Below the pieces are notes generated by a model, which had not been told where the DNA came from, made no database searches, and worked only from the letters and a program-made list of their open reading frames with translations. A stretch of DNA of 26,205 nucleotides from a virus: positions 1 through 26,205 of the IMG/VR virus record IMGVR_UViG_3300047457_000333; one strand, written 5' to 3'. Positions 6,293 through 14,176 of the stretch are shown here, piece by piece (the stretch's first letter is position 1; the number at the start of each line of letters is the position of its first letter). Position numbers and translations under genes: made by a program.

Positions 6293-7152
6293 TAAAAATC
6301 CTCAATCACATCCATTAGGTTCATTAGCTTATTTGATATAAAATAATCTAAAAGTTTATTTTTAGGAGAGGGTTTGAATTCTTCATAGGTATTTATAATT
6401 TCCTGTTTCAATTCAGCAGGAATAAATGACAGGTCGATCAACCTACGATTACGATCAAAATTAATCTTGGCATATTCGTTATCCCAATCATTCCAATCTT
6501 CATTCATCATCACCTGTAGCTTAGGTTCTGTAATAGATTTTTGCTTAATACTATTAACAAAACTATCAGAAGCAGACAATACGTTAGGAATTCCGTCACC
6601 TGCATCTCCACGAATGATCTTTTCCTTCAAATCCTTATGTGGATCATTAGAAATGATATATTTCTTTGCAGTAGGGTTGTATTGTTTGATTTGATACTTT
6701 GCGTTGTTGTATTGCTGAAGTTGTAGGAAGTCTCCATCACTAGATAGAATCAAAACATTTTCATGAGCTACATGACGAGGAGCTAATGTACCAATAACAT
6801 CATCAGCTTCCGCACCCTCTACGTCAATAACCTTGTATGGAAAATGTTCCTTGAGTTCATTCTTGAATCGTCCAAGAATATCAAAGATAAGATGCCAGTC
6901 AAGATCAGACTTTTCTCTGTTCTTCTTACGACCGGCCTTATAATAAGGAAAGATATCCTTTCTCCAATACTTTCGGTTATCACAACACAGAACAACCTCA
7001 CCATAAGTCTTTCTGAATGTTTTAATGTGATTACGAAGAATATTAAGCGCCATGTGCTTAATCAGACCTTCTTCAATTGTCTTGTTCTTGCTCTTATTGA
7101 TTTGGGTCATCATACCCGCAATCAATACTTGATTTAAATCAACTAAAATCAT
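6292..7152 (-). CDS. rnh: T4-type RNase H (FEN-family 5' nuclease)
   Basis: A 286-residue 5'-nuclease of the FEN/T4 RNase H family, which removes RNA primers from Okazaki fragments. The acidic metal-binding set is visible: D5 (LVDLNQVL), D58 (VVLCCDNR), E115/D117/D118 (EGAEADDVIG) and D139/D141 (SSDGDF). A basic arch region (YKAGRKKNREK, about 71-81) follows the second acidic motif. The helix-hairpin-helix part is marked by IIRGDAGDGIPN. Length is close to the T4 protein (305). The ribosome site AAGGA is eight bases upstream. It is linked to NrdB and primase in the same leftward gene order, consistent with a replication cluster. Confidence 0.9.
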   Translation of the reverse strand: MILVDLNQVLIAGMMTQINKSKNKTIEEGLIKHMALNILRNHIKTFRKTYGEVVLCCDNRKYWRKDIFPYYKAGRKKNREKSDLDWHLIFDILGRFKNELKEHFPYKVIDVEGAEADDVIGTLAPRHVAHENVLILSSDGDFLQLQQYNNAKYQIKQYNPTAKKYIISNDPHKDLKEKIIRGDAGDGIPNVLSASDSFVNSIKQKSITEPKLQVMMNEDWNDWDNEYAKINFDRNRRLIDLSFIPAELKQEIINTYEEFKPSPKNKLLDYFISNKLMNLMDVIEDF

Positions 7153-7167
7153 AATGTCAATCCTTTT

Positions 7168-7509
7168 TTATGCGAATGATTCTCTCATCTTTTGAATCAT
7201 GTCTTGATTAAATTCGTCAGATGAAGTAGTCTTCTTTGAAATAAATCCAAAATATCCCGCAGGGATGATATGAGACATATAAACTAATGGGTCTACAAGA
7301 ACTGCTTCAAATGTGTCAAAGTCGATAGTAAAATCTTTCTTTTCCTTGAAGATATTAATATGGTATATACAACCCATATTCCCTCTAATTTCCTCACCCT
7401 TGTCGATGTAGGTTCCACCTTCAAGGTTCATTTCTCCATCTTTTTTACCGGGAAGGAAGCTGATGCAGTCAAAATTTTCATCTTTAAGTTGTTCTAGAAA
7501 CGGTAACAT
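7168..7509 (-). CDS. Hypothetical protein, 113 residues
   Basis: The start is taken as the ATG at 7509 (MLPFLEQLKDENF), which has AGAGGAGAA just upstream. The longer frame to 7542 would begin inside the -10 box of the promoter there and cannot be translated from that transcript. The protein is strand-rich in the middle (GGTYIDKGEEIRG, FTIDFDTFEAVLVDP) with a mixed C-terminus. No motif or membrane segment is seen. It is the first gene behind the consensus promoter at 7541-7569, followed by RNase H. Confidence 0.65.
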   Translation of the reverse strand: MLPFLEQLKDENFDCISFLPGKKDGEMNLEGGTYIDKGEEIRGNMGCIYHINIFKEKKDFTIDFDTFEAVLVDPLVYMSHIIPAGYFGFISKKTTSSDEFNQDMIQKMRESFA

Positions 7510-7540
7510 GTTTTCTCCTCTTAATTTAAGACCAGAACAC

Positions 7541-7569
7541 ATTATACATCAACTCGCTTCATTTGTCAA
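7541..7569 (-). promoter_or_regulatory. Perfect consensus sigma70 promoter
   Basis: On the minus strand TTGACA (7564-7569), a 17-base spacer and TATAAT (7541-7546). The -35 overlaps the final codons of the GIY-YIG-like gene. It lies about 32 bases before the ATG at 7509 and probably drives that gene, RNase H, the DUF6433-like gene and the GTG-start gene. Confidence 0.9.
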
Positions 7570-7977
7570 GAGAAATTTTAGATGGGATCTTTGGACCCTA
7601 ACCATAATCCAGTGATTGTAATATTCGTCGGGTTTTCTGAGAACATCATTGACAAATTGTTCCTTAGCTTCCATGTAATTGCATTCTCCTTTAGATAAAC
7701 AAAGGTGAATGATCTCACGTTTGAAGGTTTCCTTACCTAGTGAAGAAATGTCATCTTTAAGTGTTTGATTAGATCCGTAATAGGATTTCCAATCACTAAA
7801 GACCTTTTCTTTCTTCTTTTTGCCCTTAACCTGTCTGGTTTTGGTAGAATAGAAAAACTTTTTGCCAATGTATTTTTTATTGGTAGTTAGATTAGTGATA
7901 ATATAGACGAATCCATAATTATCACCAATCATATCTTCTGTAAATAATTGATTATTATATTGCCACTCTAATTCCAT
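7549..7977 (-). CDS. GIY-YIG-like putative endonuclease
   Basis: A 142-residue protein. Residues 22-40 (GFVYIITNLTTNKKYIGKK) match the core of the GIY-YIG nuclease fold: G-F-V-Y25 for GIY, and Y36-I-G38 for YIG. A basic stretch follows (TRQVKGKKKKEK). Later Glu residues (ETFKREIIH; NYMEAKEQFV) could provide the catalytic acid, but I cannot decide which. Homologues of this short form occur in T4-like marine phages and are distinct from T4 endonuclease II and homing enzymes: there is no DNA-binding add-on. Host DNA breakdown or a free-standing nuclease are both possible. The ATG at 7977 follows GAGG and overlaps the zinc-ribbon gene by ten bases. Confidence 0.7.
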   Translation of the reverse strand: MELEWQYNNQLFTEDMIGDNYGFVYIITNLTTNKKYIGKKFFYSTKTRQVKGKKKKEKVFSDWKSYYGSNQTLKDDISSLGKETFKREIIHLCLSKGECNYMEAKEQFVNDVLRKPDEYYNHWIMVRVQRSHLKFLLTNEAS

Positions 7978-8165
7978 TGATCCTCATCCAATTCATCCTC
8001 ACCATCTATATAGTCTTCGGATTCTTCGGATAATTCTTCAATAGGATCACCACAGAAAGGGCAATACTCTGGATACTCTTTTGATGCTAACATTTCGTTA
8101 TAATTGACTAGGAATACAGATTCACAATTGTGACATTCTCCATTTATAGTTTTGATTATCGACAT
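7968..8165 (-). CDS. Small zinc-ribbon protein with acidic tail
   Basis: This is a 65-residue protein with two CxxC knuckles, C11/C14 (CHNCES) and C35/C38 (CPFCGDP), separated by 20 residues: a typical zinc ribbon. The last 25 residues are almost all Glu/Asp/Ser. It follows NrdB by 12 bases with an AAGGAA ribosome site. It may be a regulator or an adaptor; no function can be read from the sequence. Confidence 0.75.
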   Translation of the reverse strand: MSIIKTINGECHNCESVFLVNYNEMLASKEYPEYCPFCGDPIEELSEESEDYIDGEDELDEDQWN

Positions 8166-8177
8166 TAAATTTCCTTT

Positions 8178-9158
8178 TTAGTTGGCCCATACGTCCCCCC
8201 AATTTCCAGATAATGCACCCTTTGCATAATCGGTTGCACGATTCTCAAAGAAATTAGTGTGAGTAGGAGCATTGATCATTTCCTCTACCCAAGGCAAAGG
8301 ATTCCTTTTCACCTTGAAGATACCTTTAAGTCCCATAGAAATCAATCGTCTGTCAGCAATGTATCGAATATACTTCTTAACATCTTCTGATGACAAATCT
8401 TCCATTGCACCCGTAGAGAATGCCAAATCAATAAATTTATCTTCAAGTTCTACCATTCTTTCTGCAATCGTGTAAATCTTAGATTTAAGATCATCATTCC
8501 AGATTTCACGATTTTCTTCTATGTAGGTCTTGAATAATTTAATCATTGATTCAGTATGTTGTGTCTCATCTACAATAGACCAAGTAACAATTTGACCCAT
8601 TCCCTTCATCTTTCCGTGGCGTGGAAAGTTGAGAAGCATGATGAACGAAGAAAATAACTGCATTCCTTCCGTAAATGCGGAGAAAACAGCAATATGAGTA
8701 GCAGTAGACTCAACAGTACCATTCCGCGAAGAAAGGTCCATAACATAATCATGTTTCTCCTTCATTTCTGCATATTCCATAAACTCATTGTAAGTAGTTT
8801 CTGGAAGTCCAAGAGTTTCAATTAAATGAGAGTATGCGGCAACATGTAGTGCTTCTCTTGCCGCAAAACCCAAAAGCATCATACGGATTTCTGGTTGTTT
8901 GAAATATGGAAGGTAGTTATTAACATAACCACCAGCCACATCGATATCACCCTGAGTAAAGAATCTGAAAATCTGTGTAAGAAAATGTTTTTCTTCTTTG
9001 GATAACTTTTTCTTCCAATCCTGCATATCTTCAATCATTGGAACTTCAGTGTGAAGCCAATGAGATTGTTCATGCTTTAACCAAGCTTCATATGCCCAAG
9101 GATAGTTGAAAGGTTTGAAGTATGACCTTTCATGAGTCAGGTTACTATTCTTTTTCAT
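8178..9158 (-). CDS. nrdB: Class I ribonucleotide reductase beta subunit
   Basis: A 326-residue R2 subunit that houses the diiron centre and tyrosyl radical needed by NrdA to make deoxynucleotides. Predicted iron ligands are D71 (FTQGDIDV), E102 and H105 (REALHVAAY), E164 (FTEGMQ), E198 and H201 (DETQH). Y109 sits seven residues after E102, the position of the radical tyrosine. The full ligand set and Tyr suggest an active ordinary Fe/Tyr enzyme. Its ATG overlaps the stop of the nuclease gene (TAATG). It is separated from nrdA only by that nuclease gene. Confidence 0.93.
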   Translation of the reverse strand: MKKNSNLTHERSYFKPFNYPWAYEAWLKHEQSHWLHTEVPMIEDMQDWKKKLSKEEKHFLTQIFRFFTQGDIDVAGGYVNNYLPYFKQPEIRMMLLGFAAREALHVAAYSHLIETLGLPETTYNEFMEYAEMKEKHDYVMDLSSRNGTVESTATHIAVFSAFTEGMQLFSSFIMLLNFPRHGKMKGMGQIVTWSIVDETQHTESMIKLFKTYIEENREIWNDDLKSKIYTIAERMVELEDKFIDLAFSTGAMEDLSSEDVKKYIRYIADRRLISMGLKGIFKVKRNPLPWVEEMINAPTHTNFFENRATDYAKGALSGNWGDVWAN

Positions 9159-9574
9159 TATTCACACCAGTTAGACTTTGCTTCTCCATGATATTCTCTT
9201 GCAAGACCACGTTCGATCAATTCATGTGCAAGATTAGCATCATCGATAAAAACATCACCAAGGACACGACCACCATACTTGTCCCAACTCTTTAGGTTGA
9301 CACTAATCTTCTGTGCATGAGCAACACGTTCCTTAGTGAAAGCAGATGCCTTCTGTGCTAGTTCGTCTTCTTTTTCGCATTTATTACGAGGTTTCTTTTC
9401 TGGGGTATCTACACCTAGAACCCTAACGGAAAGAAATGGTTGGAGAGGCGCAGGCAGGAATTCTACCTTAAACTTGATAGTATCACCATCAAGAACCTTT
9501 TCTACCTTCCAATCATAAACTTCTGCATTAACAGAAGAAACAAAGAACATAAGTGCAATTAATAACTTTTTCAT
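9158..9574 (-). CDS. Secreted Staphylococcal-nuclease-like endonuclease
   Basis: This is a 138-residue thermonuclease (SNase) family protein with a clear Sec signal peptide: MKK, then a hydrophobic core (LLIALMFFVSS) and an Ala-containing cleavage site near residue 17 (VNA). The catalytic set is complete: D29 in VLDGDT, R51, D56, T57 and E59 in RVLGVDTPE, and R103 in KYGGRVLG, matching D21/R35/D40/T41/E43/R87 of micrococcal nuclease. C66 and C137 could form a disulphide after export. The gene lies between nrdA and nrdB with a GAGGG ribosome site, so it is co-expressed with nucleotide synthesis although its product should act in the periplasm. Confidence 0.9.
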   Translation of the reverse strand: MKKLLIALMFFVSSVNAEVYDWKVEKVLDGDTIKFKVEFLPAPLQPFLSVRVLGVDTPEKKPRNKCEKEDELAQKASAFTKERVAHAQKISVNLKSWDKYGGRVLGDVFIDDANLAHELIERGLAREYHGEAKSNWCE

Positions 9575-11383
9575 TTAACCCTCACAAGCGATACAATCAT
9601 TACCTTGAGCAATCTGTGTCATATCAAGTTCTTTAATGACTTCACGCTCAATCTTCTTAGATACCTTATCTGCCTTTCCAATCTTTTCTGAACGACAGTA
9701 ATATAGAGTTTTTACACCCTTTTTCCATGCCATGAAATGAATAGCATGTACATATTTAATATGGGCATCTGGCCTAAAGAAAAGATTTAGAGATTGTGAT
9801 TGATCGATATAATTCTGCCTGTCAGCAGCAAGTTCGATAACCCATCTCTGATCGATTTCCATAGACGTTTTAAATACATCCTTAGTTAGGTCATCCATCC
9901 ATGTTAAATGTTGGACAGAACCATCATTAGCCATAATAGAAGACCAAATACTATCTAATTCTTCTTGATTAATTCCAACATCTGGATTACCACCTTGCAA
10001 ATAATCACAAATAACCTTATCTAAGTATTTGTTCTTGTTTAAGGATGCTCCCGATAGAGTATCCTGGCGATAAGCGTTGGCTCGATATGGTTCAATAGAA
10101 GGACTAGTATTACCGACAATGATACTTGAAGAGGCGTTAGGGGCAATAGCCATAACATGACTAAACCTACGACCAGTACCAGCAGCGTCAGGGGCTTCCC
10201 CCCGTTCTTTACCCAATTGATAATTAGCTTCATCTAGTTTTTCTCTTATATGTTTAAAAATACGACTGTTTGCTACTTTAGCCATGACCCCTTCAAAAGG
10301 AATTCCATTGTGTTGAAGATAGGCATGAAAGCCAAGAGCGCCAACACCAATAGAACGTTCACGCTCAGCACTATAACGTGCGCGAGAGATAGTGTCAGGA
10401 GCGTTATTGATAAAATATTGCAAGACATTATCAAGCATTTCAGCAACGTCTTTAAGGAAAGTCTCATCATTTTTCCATTCATCAAAATATTCTAGATTCA
10501 AAGAAGATAAACAACATACCGCAGTTCGGTTTTCATTAGTTGGTAGAATGATTTCTGAACATAGATTAGATTGGTTTATTTTTAGTCCCTTATCCTTTAG
10601 GAAGTCAGGTAGTAATCTGTTGCTAGTATCAATGTAGTGAATGTAGGGTTCACCCGTCTGCATACGAATTTCAATGATAGACTGCCAAAGATGTTTAGCA
10701 GATACCACCTCTCTTACTTCACCCGAATGTGGATCTTTGAGTTCCCAATCATCATTAGCATCAGGGTCAATCATGCACTTTTCAATAATATGCATGAAAT
10801 CATCTGTGATGTTAATTCCATGATGAAGGTTCAAACATCTAACATTAGGATCACCTGTAGGTTTCCTCATTTCAAGGAAAGGAATTATATCAGGGTGCGA
10901 AATATTGAGATAAGCAGCATATGACCCCCTACGAGTACGCCCCTGGCGATACGCGAGAGATGACGAGTCATAAATCTTGAGATGTGGCATAACACCTGTA
11001 GACTTATCATCACTGGAACGAATACCAAAGCCAACACCAACCCCACCACCGAGCATACTAAGCCAATTGGTTTCCGATAAATTATCAACGAGTCCCTCCG
11101 CAGTGTCTTCAATGTAGTTTAAGAAGCAAGAAATAGGAAGTCCCCTCTTACTTCTACCAAAAGATAGAATAGGAGTAGAATAAGACAACCAATGCTTACT
11201 TGCATGTTCATATAGTCTTTGTGCATGTTCTGGATTAGAACCAAAAGCTTTTGAAACAAAAGCCAATCGGTGTTGAGGCGAACTTTCCTCATCGGTCATA
11301 TAAGATTCTTTAAGTCTCTTAATACCCAATTCATCAAAGAGATTATCTCTTTCTAAATCAATATTGATACCGAGATATTCCAT
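9575..11383 (-). CDS. nrdA: Class I ribonucleotide reductase alpha subunit, no ATP-cone
   Basis: This is a 602-residue catalytic subunit that reduces ribonucleotides with NrdB. Active-site residues are C86 (ISCFLN), N273/C275/E277 (NLCSE), C290 (AVCCLSS), and a YY pair in TLYYCRS for radical transfer. A redox pair CIAC (C597/C600) sits at the C-terminus. It is about 150 residues shorter than E. coli or T4 NrdA (about 750-760). The N-terminus goes almost straight into the catalytic body (LFDELGIKRL), so the ATP-cone that senses dATP is missing. The ribosome site AAGGA is five bases before the ATG. It lies in the thyX-mazG-nrdA-nuclease-nrdB run. Confidence 0.95.
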   Translation of the reverse strand: MEYLGINIDLERDNLFDELGIKRLKESYMTDEESSPQHRLAFVSKAFGSNPEHAQRLYEHASKHWLSYSTPILSFGRSKRGLPISCFLNYIEDTAEGLVDNLSETNWLSMLGGGVGVGFGIRSSDDKSTGVMPHLKIYDSSSLAYRQGRTRRGSYAAYLNISHPDIIPFLEMRKPTGDPNVRCLNLHHGINITDDFMHIIEKCMIDPDANDDWELKDPHSGEVREVVSAKHLWQSIIEIRMQTGEPYIHYIDTSNRLLPDFLKDKGLKINQSNLCSEIILPTNENRTAVCCLSSLNLEYFDEWKNDETFLKDVAEMLDNVLQYFINNAPDTISRARYSAERERSIGVGALGFHAYLQHNGIPFEGVMAKVANSRIFKHIREKLDEANYQLGKERGEAPDAAGTGRRFSHVMAIAPNASSSIIVGNTSPSIEPYRANAYRQDTLSGASLNKNKYLDKVICDYLQGGNPDVGINQEELDSIWSSIMANDGSVQHLTWMDDLTKDVFKTSMEIDQRWVIELAADRQNYIDQSQSLNLFFRPDAHIKYVHAIHFMAWKKGVKTLYYCRSEKIGKADKVSKKIEREVIKELDMTQIAQGNDCIACEG

Positions 11384-11391
11384 ATCTGTCC

Positions 11392-11754
11392 TTAATTCTT
11401 ATTAATAATTGACTTAATATCTGCTGGAGAGAAGGTGTCAGGTTTCATAACTTTACCATCTTCCCTTTTCAGAACCTTTCCTGTTGGACTGATTTTACTT
11501 AAATTACTTCTTGCAACTTCATTCCAAACTTCTTGTTGTGGGATATTTAGTGTATGTTCTAAACCCTCAATAACCCATTTGAGGTCTGCACAAGCATCTG
11601 CAATCTCCACCATATCCCTTGCTAGGAATGCTTCAATTAGTTCTTGAAACTCTTCGGTGATTAGTTCCATATAGAGTTCAGCCTGATTACCAAAACCAGT
11701 TTCATTTTGGTCACAAGCTTCCATAAAAACTTTTACATCATCAAAACTATCCAT
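11392..11754 (-). CDS. mazG: MazG-like nucleotide pyrophosphohydrolase
   Basis: A 120-residue all-helical protein starting at the ATG at 11754, seven bases after AAGGAG. The upstream TTG of the longer frame is not needed. The MazG metal-binding pattern is visible: E34/E35 and E38 (TEEFQE), then E50 and D53 (EIADACADL). Proteins of this superfamily hydrolyse (d)NTPs, and phage versions have been proposed to lower (p)ppGpp or clean dNTP pools. The single domain and the C-terminal tail KVLKREDGKVMKP resemble phage and phosphoribosyl-ATP-type MazG proteins. Its start overlaps the thyX stop by eight bases. Confidence 0.85.
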   Translation of the reverse strand: MDSFDDVKVFMEACDQNETGFGNQAELYMELITEEFQELIEAFLARDMVEIADACADLKWVIEGLEHTLNIPQQEVWNEVARSNLSKISPTGKVLKREDGKVMKPDTFSPADIKSIINKN

Positions 11755-12397
11755 TAACAAACTCCTTAATCATAGGGAAAATAGGTTCAATTGCTTCTGC
11801 ACATGCAAGTGCAATCTCACGGTGTTCTTTTTGTGTTTCAATTCCACTTCTTATTTGTATATAGTGAATCCATGATCGAATGGAACCCTTCATATACATT
11901 CTAGAAACTGTTAGACCTTCTGGAAGTACTGATCGTGCTTGTTCTTTTGCAATACCATTCTCAATAGCCCAGTTATATGCTTCTTTTGCATAATATAGTA
12001 CTTGTTTTTGACAAATCTCCCATCCCTGTTCTAATCGTTGGTCATCTACATCAATACTGTTCTGTCGATTCTTTGCGTCTTGAAGTCTTGCATCTCTATA
12101 CACAAATCCCAAGTCTTTGGTGGGGTCTGCATACCTTTGAGAGAATTCTTGAAATACAAATGAACGGTGTCTAAGGATTTGTCTTGCAATATCTCTAGTA
12201 GTTTCAATTTCTAGAGTTGCATCTACCATTTCAAGTGGAGACCAATGTTTATGTTTAATAAGATAGTTGACTAACTTCTCAGCAGTATCATGATTATTCT
12301 GATTTGACGGATTAGATACCCTAGCAACATAAGCAATCTGTTCAAGGAGATTCAATCCAGATTCTTCCATAGTGTGACTAAACAATTTTACATTCAT
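11747..12397 (-). CDS. thyX: FAD-dependent thymidylate synthase ThyX
   Basis: This is a 216-residue flavin-dependent thymidylate synthase that makes dTMP from dUMP with FAD and methylene-tetrahydrofolate. The ThyX signature is present as RHRSFVFQEFSQRY (R76, H77, R78 ... S86, R88). A second conserved area is SVLPEGL (about 159-165) before the RSWIHYIQIR helix. The length is normal for the family. I use the ATG at 12397, which overlaps the primase stop as ATGA; the TTG at 12409 in the longer frame is unlikely. A consensus promoter at 12547-12575 inside the primase gene may drive it with mazG and nrd. Confidence 0.93.
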   Translation of the reverse strand: MNVKLFSHTMEESGLNLLEQIAYVARVSNPSNQNNHDTAEKLVNYLIKHKHWSPLEMVDATLEIETTRDIARQILRHRSFVFQEFSQRYADPTKDLGFVYRDARLQDAKNRQNSIDVDDQRLEQGWEICQKQVLYYAKEAYNWAIENGIAKEQARSVLPEGLTVSRMYMKGSIRSWIHYIQIRSGIETQKEHREIALACAEAIEPIFPMIKEFVNG

Positions 12398-13395
12398 ACT
12401 TTTTTCCAATTAATAAATTCCATCTTTGCTCTTAAATTCACAAATGTATTCTTTTCAATTATATCTTTTATCTCATCTACACTAAATCCCTCAAGTATCA
12501 TATCGTTAATGTCTTTAGACTCTATCATCTCAGGCCAGATCACTACATTATAATGGTCTTCGATGGCTTTGTCAAGCACTTTTACAATTTCTTTGTTTCT
12601 TGGTTCATTATCAAAGACTAAGACGATGTTCTTCTTATCGAGAATATCACCGGCACGAACTAGATTGCTGTCGGCAGTTGCGATTGCATTGTCAAGAAAA
12701 AGAGAATCAATCGGACCTTCTACGACATAGATTTTTTTGTTTTCATCTATTTTATCTATGCCAAAGAACTTTGCATTCTCATCTGACATTTTCACTGTTA
12801 TATATCGCATACTAGAATTGGTTAGTGTTCTTCCTTGTAATGCAATAAGGTTCTTGTCTTTATCAAAGAATGGTATCACCAACCTCTTGTCGTTCTCTAT
12901 GAGGTTCTTTTTCTCTATACCAAGGTCATCTACAAACTTTTTAAAATCTGGTGCATAATAGAGATTGTGGAACGTTTCTTCTGGTATCTTTCTATCCAGA
13001 CAATATTTTTTTGCAAGATGTGTATCCGAAAGTTCTGCAACAGTCTTTAGTTTAAGATGCTTTTTGAACACAGGTTTAGAATCAGTAAAATCAATTGGTG
13101 TTTCTACTGGTTCTGGGTTTTCGTTTCTGAATCTTTCTACAGAATATTCTTTCAAAAGAGAAGGTTGTACTCTTTCTAGAAAATTATAGAAATTATGAGA
13201 AGCACCACAATTATGGCATCTATAAAAGTAATTATCTTTTCTTTTAAAGATATAACCACGGCACTTGGTCTTATCTTTTTGTGAATCACCACAGATAGGA
13301 CACCTAAAGTTGTATAGGTCTGTTTTTCTTTCCGTGAATAATTTAAGCTTGGGGGATATCAATAGAAGATACTTTCTATCAATGAAAACACTCAT
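12394..13395 (-). CDS. 61: DNA primase, T4 gp61-like
   Basis: A 333-residue DnaG-type primase that makes RNA primers on the lagging strand with the replicative helicase. The N-terminal zinc ribbon has C32/C35 (CPICGD) and C60/C63 (CHNCG). The TOPRIM catalytic domain begins near 220, with E226 in YVVEGPIDS and an acidic pair D262/E264 in VLVFDNE. The length matches T4 gp61 (342). The helicase partner is not in the window. It starts about 40 bases after a promoter-like site (13439-13467), and its 3' half contains a perfect promoter for thyX. It belongs to the same replication cluster as RNase H. Confidence 0.88.
   Translation of the reverse strand: MSVFIDRKYLLLISPKLKLFTERKTDLYNFRCPICGDSQKDKTKCRGYIFKRKDNYFYRCHNCGASHNFYNFLERVQPSLLKEYSVERFRNENPEPVETPIDFTDSKPVFKKHLKLKTVAELSDTHLAKKYCLDRKIPEETFHNLYYAPDFKKFVDDLGIEKKNLIENDKRLVIPFFDKDKNLIALQGRTLTNSSMRYITVKMSDENAKFFGIDKIDENKKIYVVEGPIDSLFLDNAIATADSNLVRAGDILDKKNIVLVFDNEPRNKEIVKVLDKAIEDHYNVVIWPEMIESKDINDMILEGFSVDEIKDIIEKNTFVNLRAKMEFINWKKV
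12547..12575 (-). promoter_or_regulatory. Perfect consensus sigma70 promoter inside primase gene
   Basis: TTGACA (12570-12575), 17 bases, TATAAT (12547-12552) on the minus strand, within codons for VLDKAIEDHYNV. It lies 150 bases before the thyX ATG, so it could express thyX-mazG-nrdA-nuclease-nrdB without the primase. It shares the CTTGACA context with three other promoters here, which makes chance less likely. Confidence 0.75.
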
Positions 13396-13419
13396 AACAA
13401 CTCCATTACAAATGGTGGA

Positions 13420-13851
13420 CTACTTGAAAATTTTCTCTATTATACCATAGTCTAAATGAGAAATCAACCATGACATGACAACAATTCCACCAGCAACCAT
13501 CCATTTCCATTGTGACAACTTGTCTACGGATTCTTGCTCTTTCTGGAACTTTTCTGACATTTCCTTGCGGAGTTCTTTGATATCGTCCTTGATTCTTCGT
13601 TCTGTGAGTTCAACCTTGTCAATCACTGTATCGATACGGTTGTGAACTTCCTTCATTTCTTGATTCTTTTCTATTCTTCTCTTTTCCATGTCATCATAGA
13701 CCTGAGATATGTATCTATCCTGTTGATCGACAATCTTTTCAATGACACGATCCATCTTCTCACAAAGATTAGTGAGAATGATAGCTTGTTGTTTTAATGT
13801 TGCAACATCTACTTTTAAATCGGTTATATTGTCACTCATTGGTGCCGTCAT
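13420..13851 (-). CDS. Coiled-coil protein with C-terminal TM segment
   Basis: This is a 143-residue protein: residues about 10-112 form a long charged coiled coil (QDRYISQVYDDMEKRR, ERRIKDDIKELRKEM) and 115-133 is one hydrophobic segment (WKWMVAGGIVVMSWLIS). A short cytoplasmic-type helix ends it. The layout is that of haemolysin XhlA-like and other small membrane-anchored lysis accessories, and it is the last gene of the lysis cassette, so an accessory role in lysis is likely (inference). It overlaps the upstream membrane gene by 20 bases. A second start at 13839 is possible. Confidence 0.65.
   Translation of the reverse strand: MTAPMSDNITDLKVDVATLKQQAIILTNLCEKMDRVIEKIVDQQDRYISQVYDDMEKRRIEKNQEMKEVHNRIDTVIDKVELTERRIKDDIKELRKEMSEKFQKEQESVDKLSQWKWMVAGGIVVMSWLISHLDYGIIEKIFK
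13439..13467 (-). promoter_or_regulatory. Sigma70-type promoter before primase
   Basis: TTGATT (13462-13467), 17-base spacer, TATAAT (13439-13444) with a TG one base before the -10 (TGGTATAAT, extended -10). It overlaps the end of the coiled-coil/TM gene, about 45 bases before the primase ATG at 13395. It marks the boundary between the lysis genes and the replication genes. Confidence 0.75.
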
Positions 13852-14176
13852 CTTCTTTGCTTGTTGGTTGCTGTCGTTTTGCTAGAATTGCATTAGCAAC
13901 CCAAGCGCCAATATAACCAACAAAGTACCACTCATCCAATTTTCCTTCTATAATGAGGTACACGAATCCCCAGGTAGAAACAACCCATGTTCCTAAACGA
14001 GTAACTTTCCTTTCTTGGATTTTGCCGTCATCGACAATTAAATCCATAACACTATAAGTGTTCTTTTTGTCTTTATCTACCTTTCTTAGGTAATATAATG
14101 CAAAACCAAGAATCACTACTAAAATTATATACATCAGAATCATACTATCAACCTGTATATGTTCTGGGATGTTCAT
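13832..14176 (-). CDS. Small three-helix membrane protein, holin candidate
   Basis: This is a 114-residue protein with three predicted membrane helices: about 11-30 (SMILMYIILVVILGFALYYL), 61-77 (LGTWVVSTWGFVYLIIE) and 82-98 (EWYFVGYIGAWVANAIL). A charged linker lies at 31-60, and a polar tail with several acidic residues ends it. Size, topology and place in the lysis cassette (after the spanins, ATGA overlap) make a holin plausible. I cannot match it to T4 holin gpT, which is larger with one TM, so the role rests on context. It is part of the endolysin transcript. Confidence 0.6.
   Translation of the reverse strand: MNIPEHIQVDSMILMYIILVVILGFALYYLRKVDKDKKNTYSVMDLIVDDGKIQERKVTRLGTWVVSTWGFVYLIIEGKLDEWYFVGYIGAWVANAILAKRQQPTSKEDDGTNE

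Noticed and set aside
6390-6397. TATAAATA inside the RNase H gene
   Set aside because: It is within coding sequence (INTY), lacks the GAC extension of the two real late sites, and no late gene follows closely.
10039-11112. Several minus- and plus-strand ORFs of 64-95 residues within nrdA
   Set aside because: They overlap the nrdA frame entirely, have no ribosome sites and look like alternate-frame shadows.
12690-12695. TTGACA inside the primase gene
   Set aside because: No TATAAT-like hexamer lies 16-18 bases downstream (GACAGC there), so it is not called a promoter.
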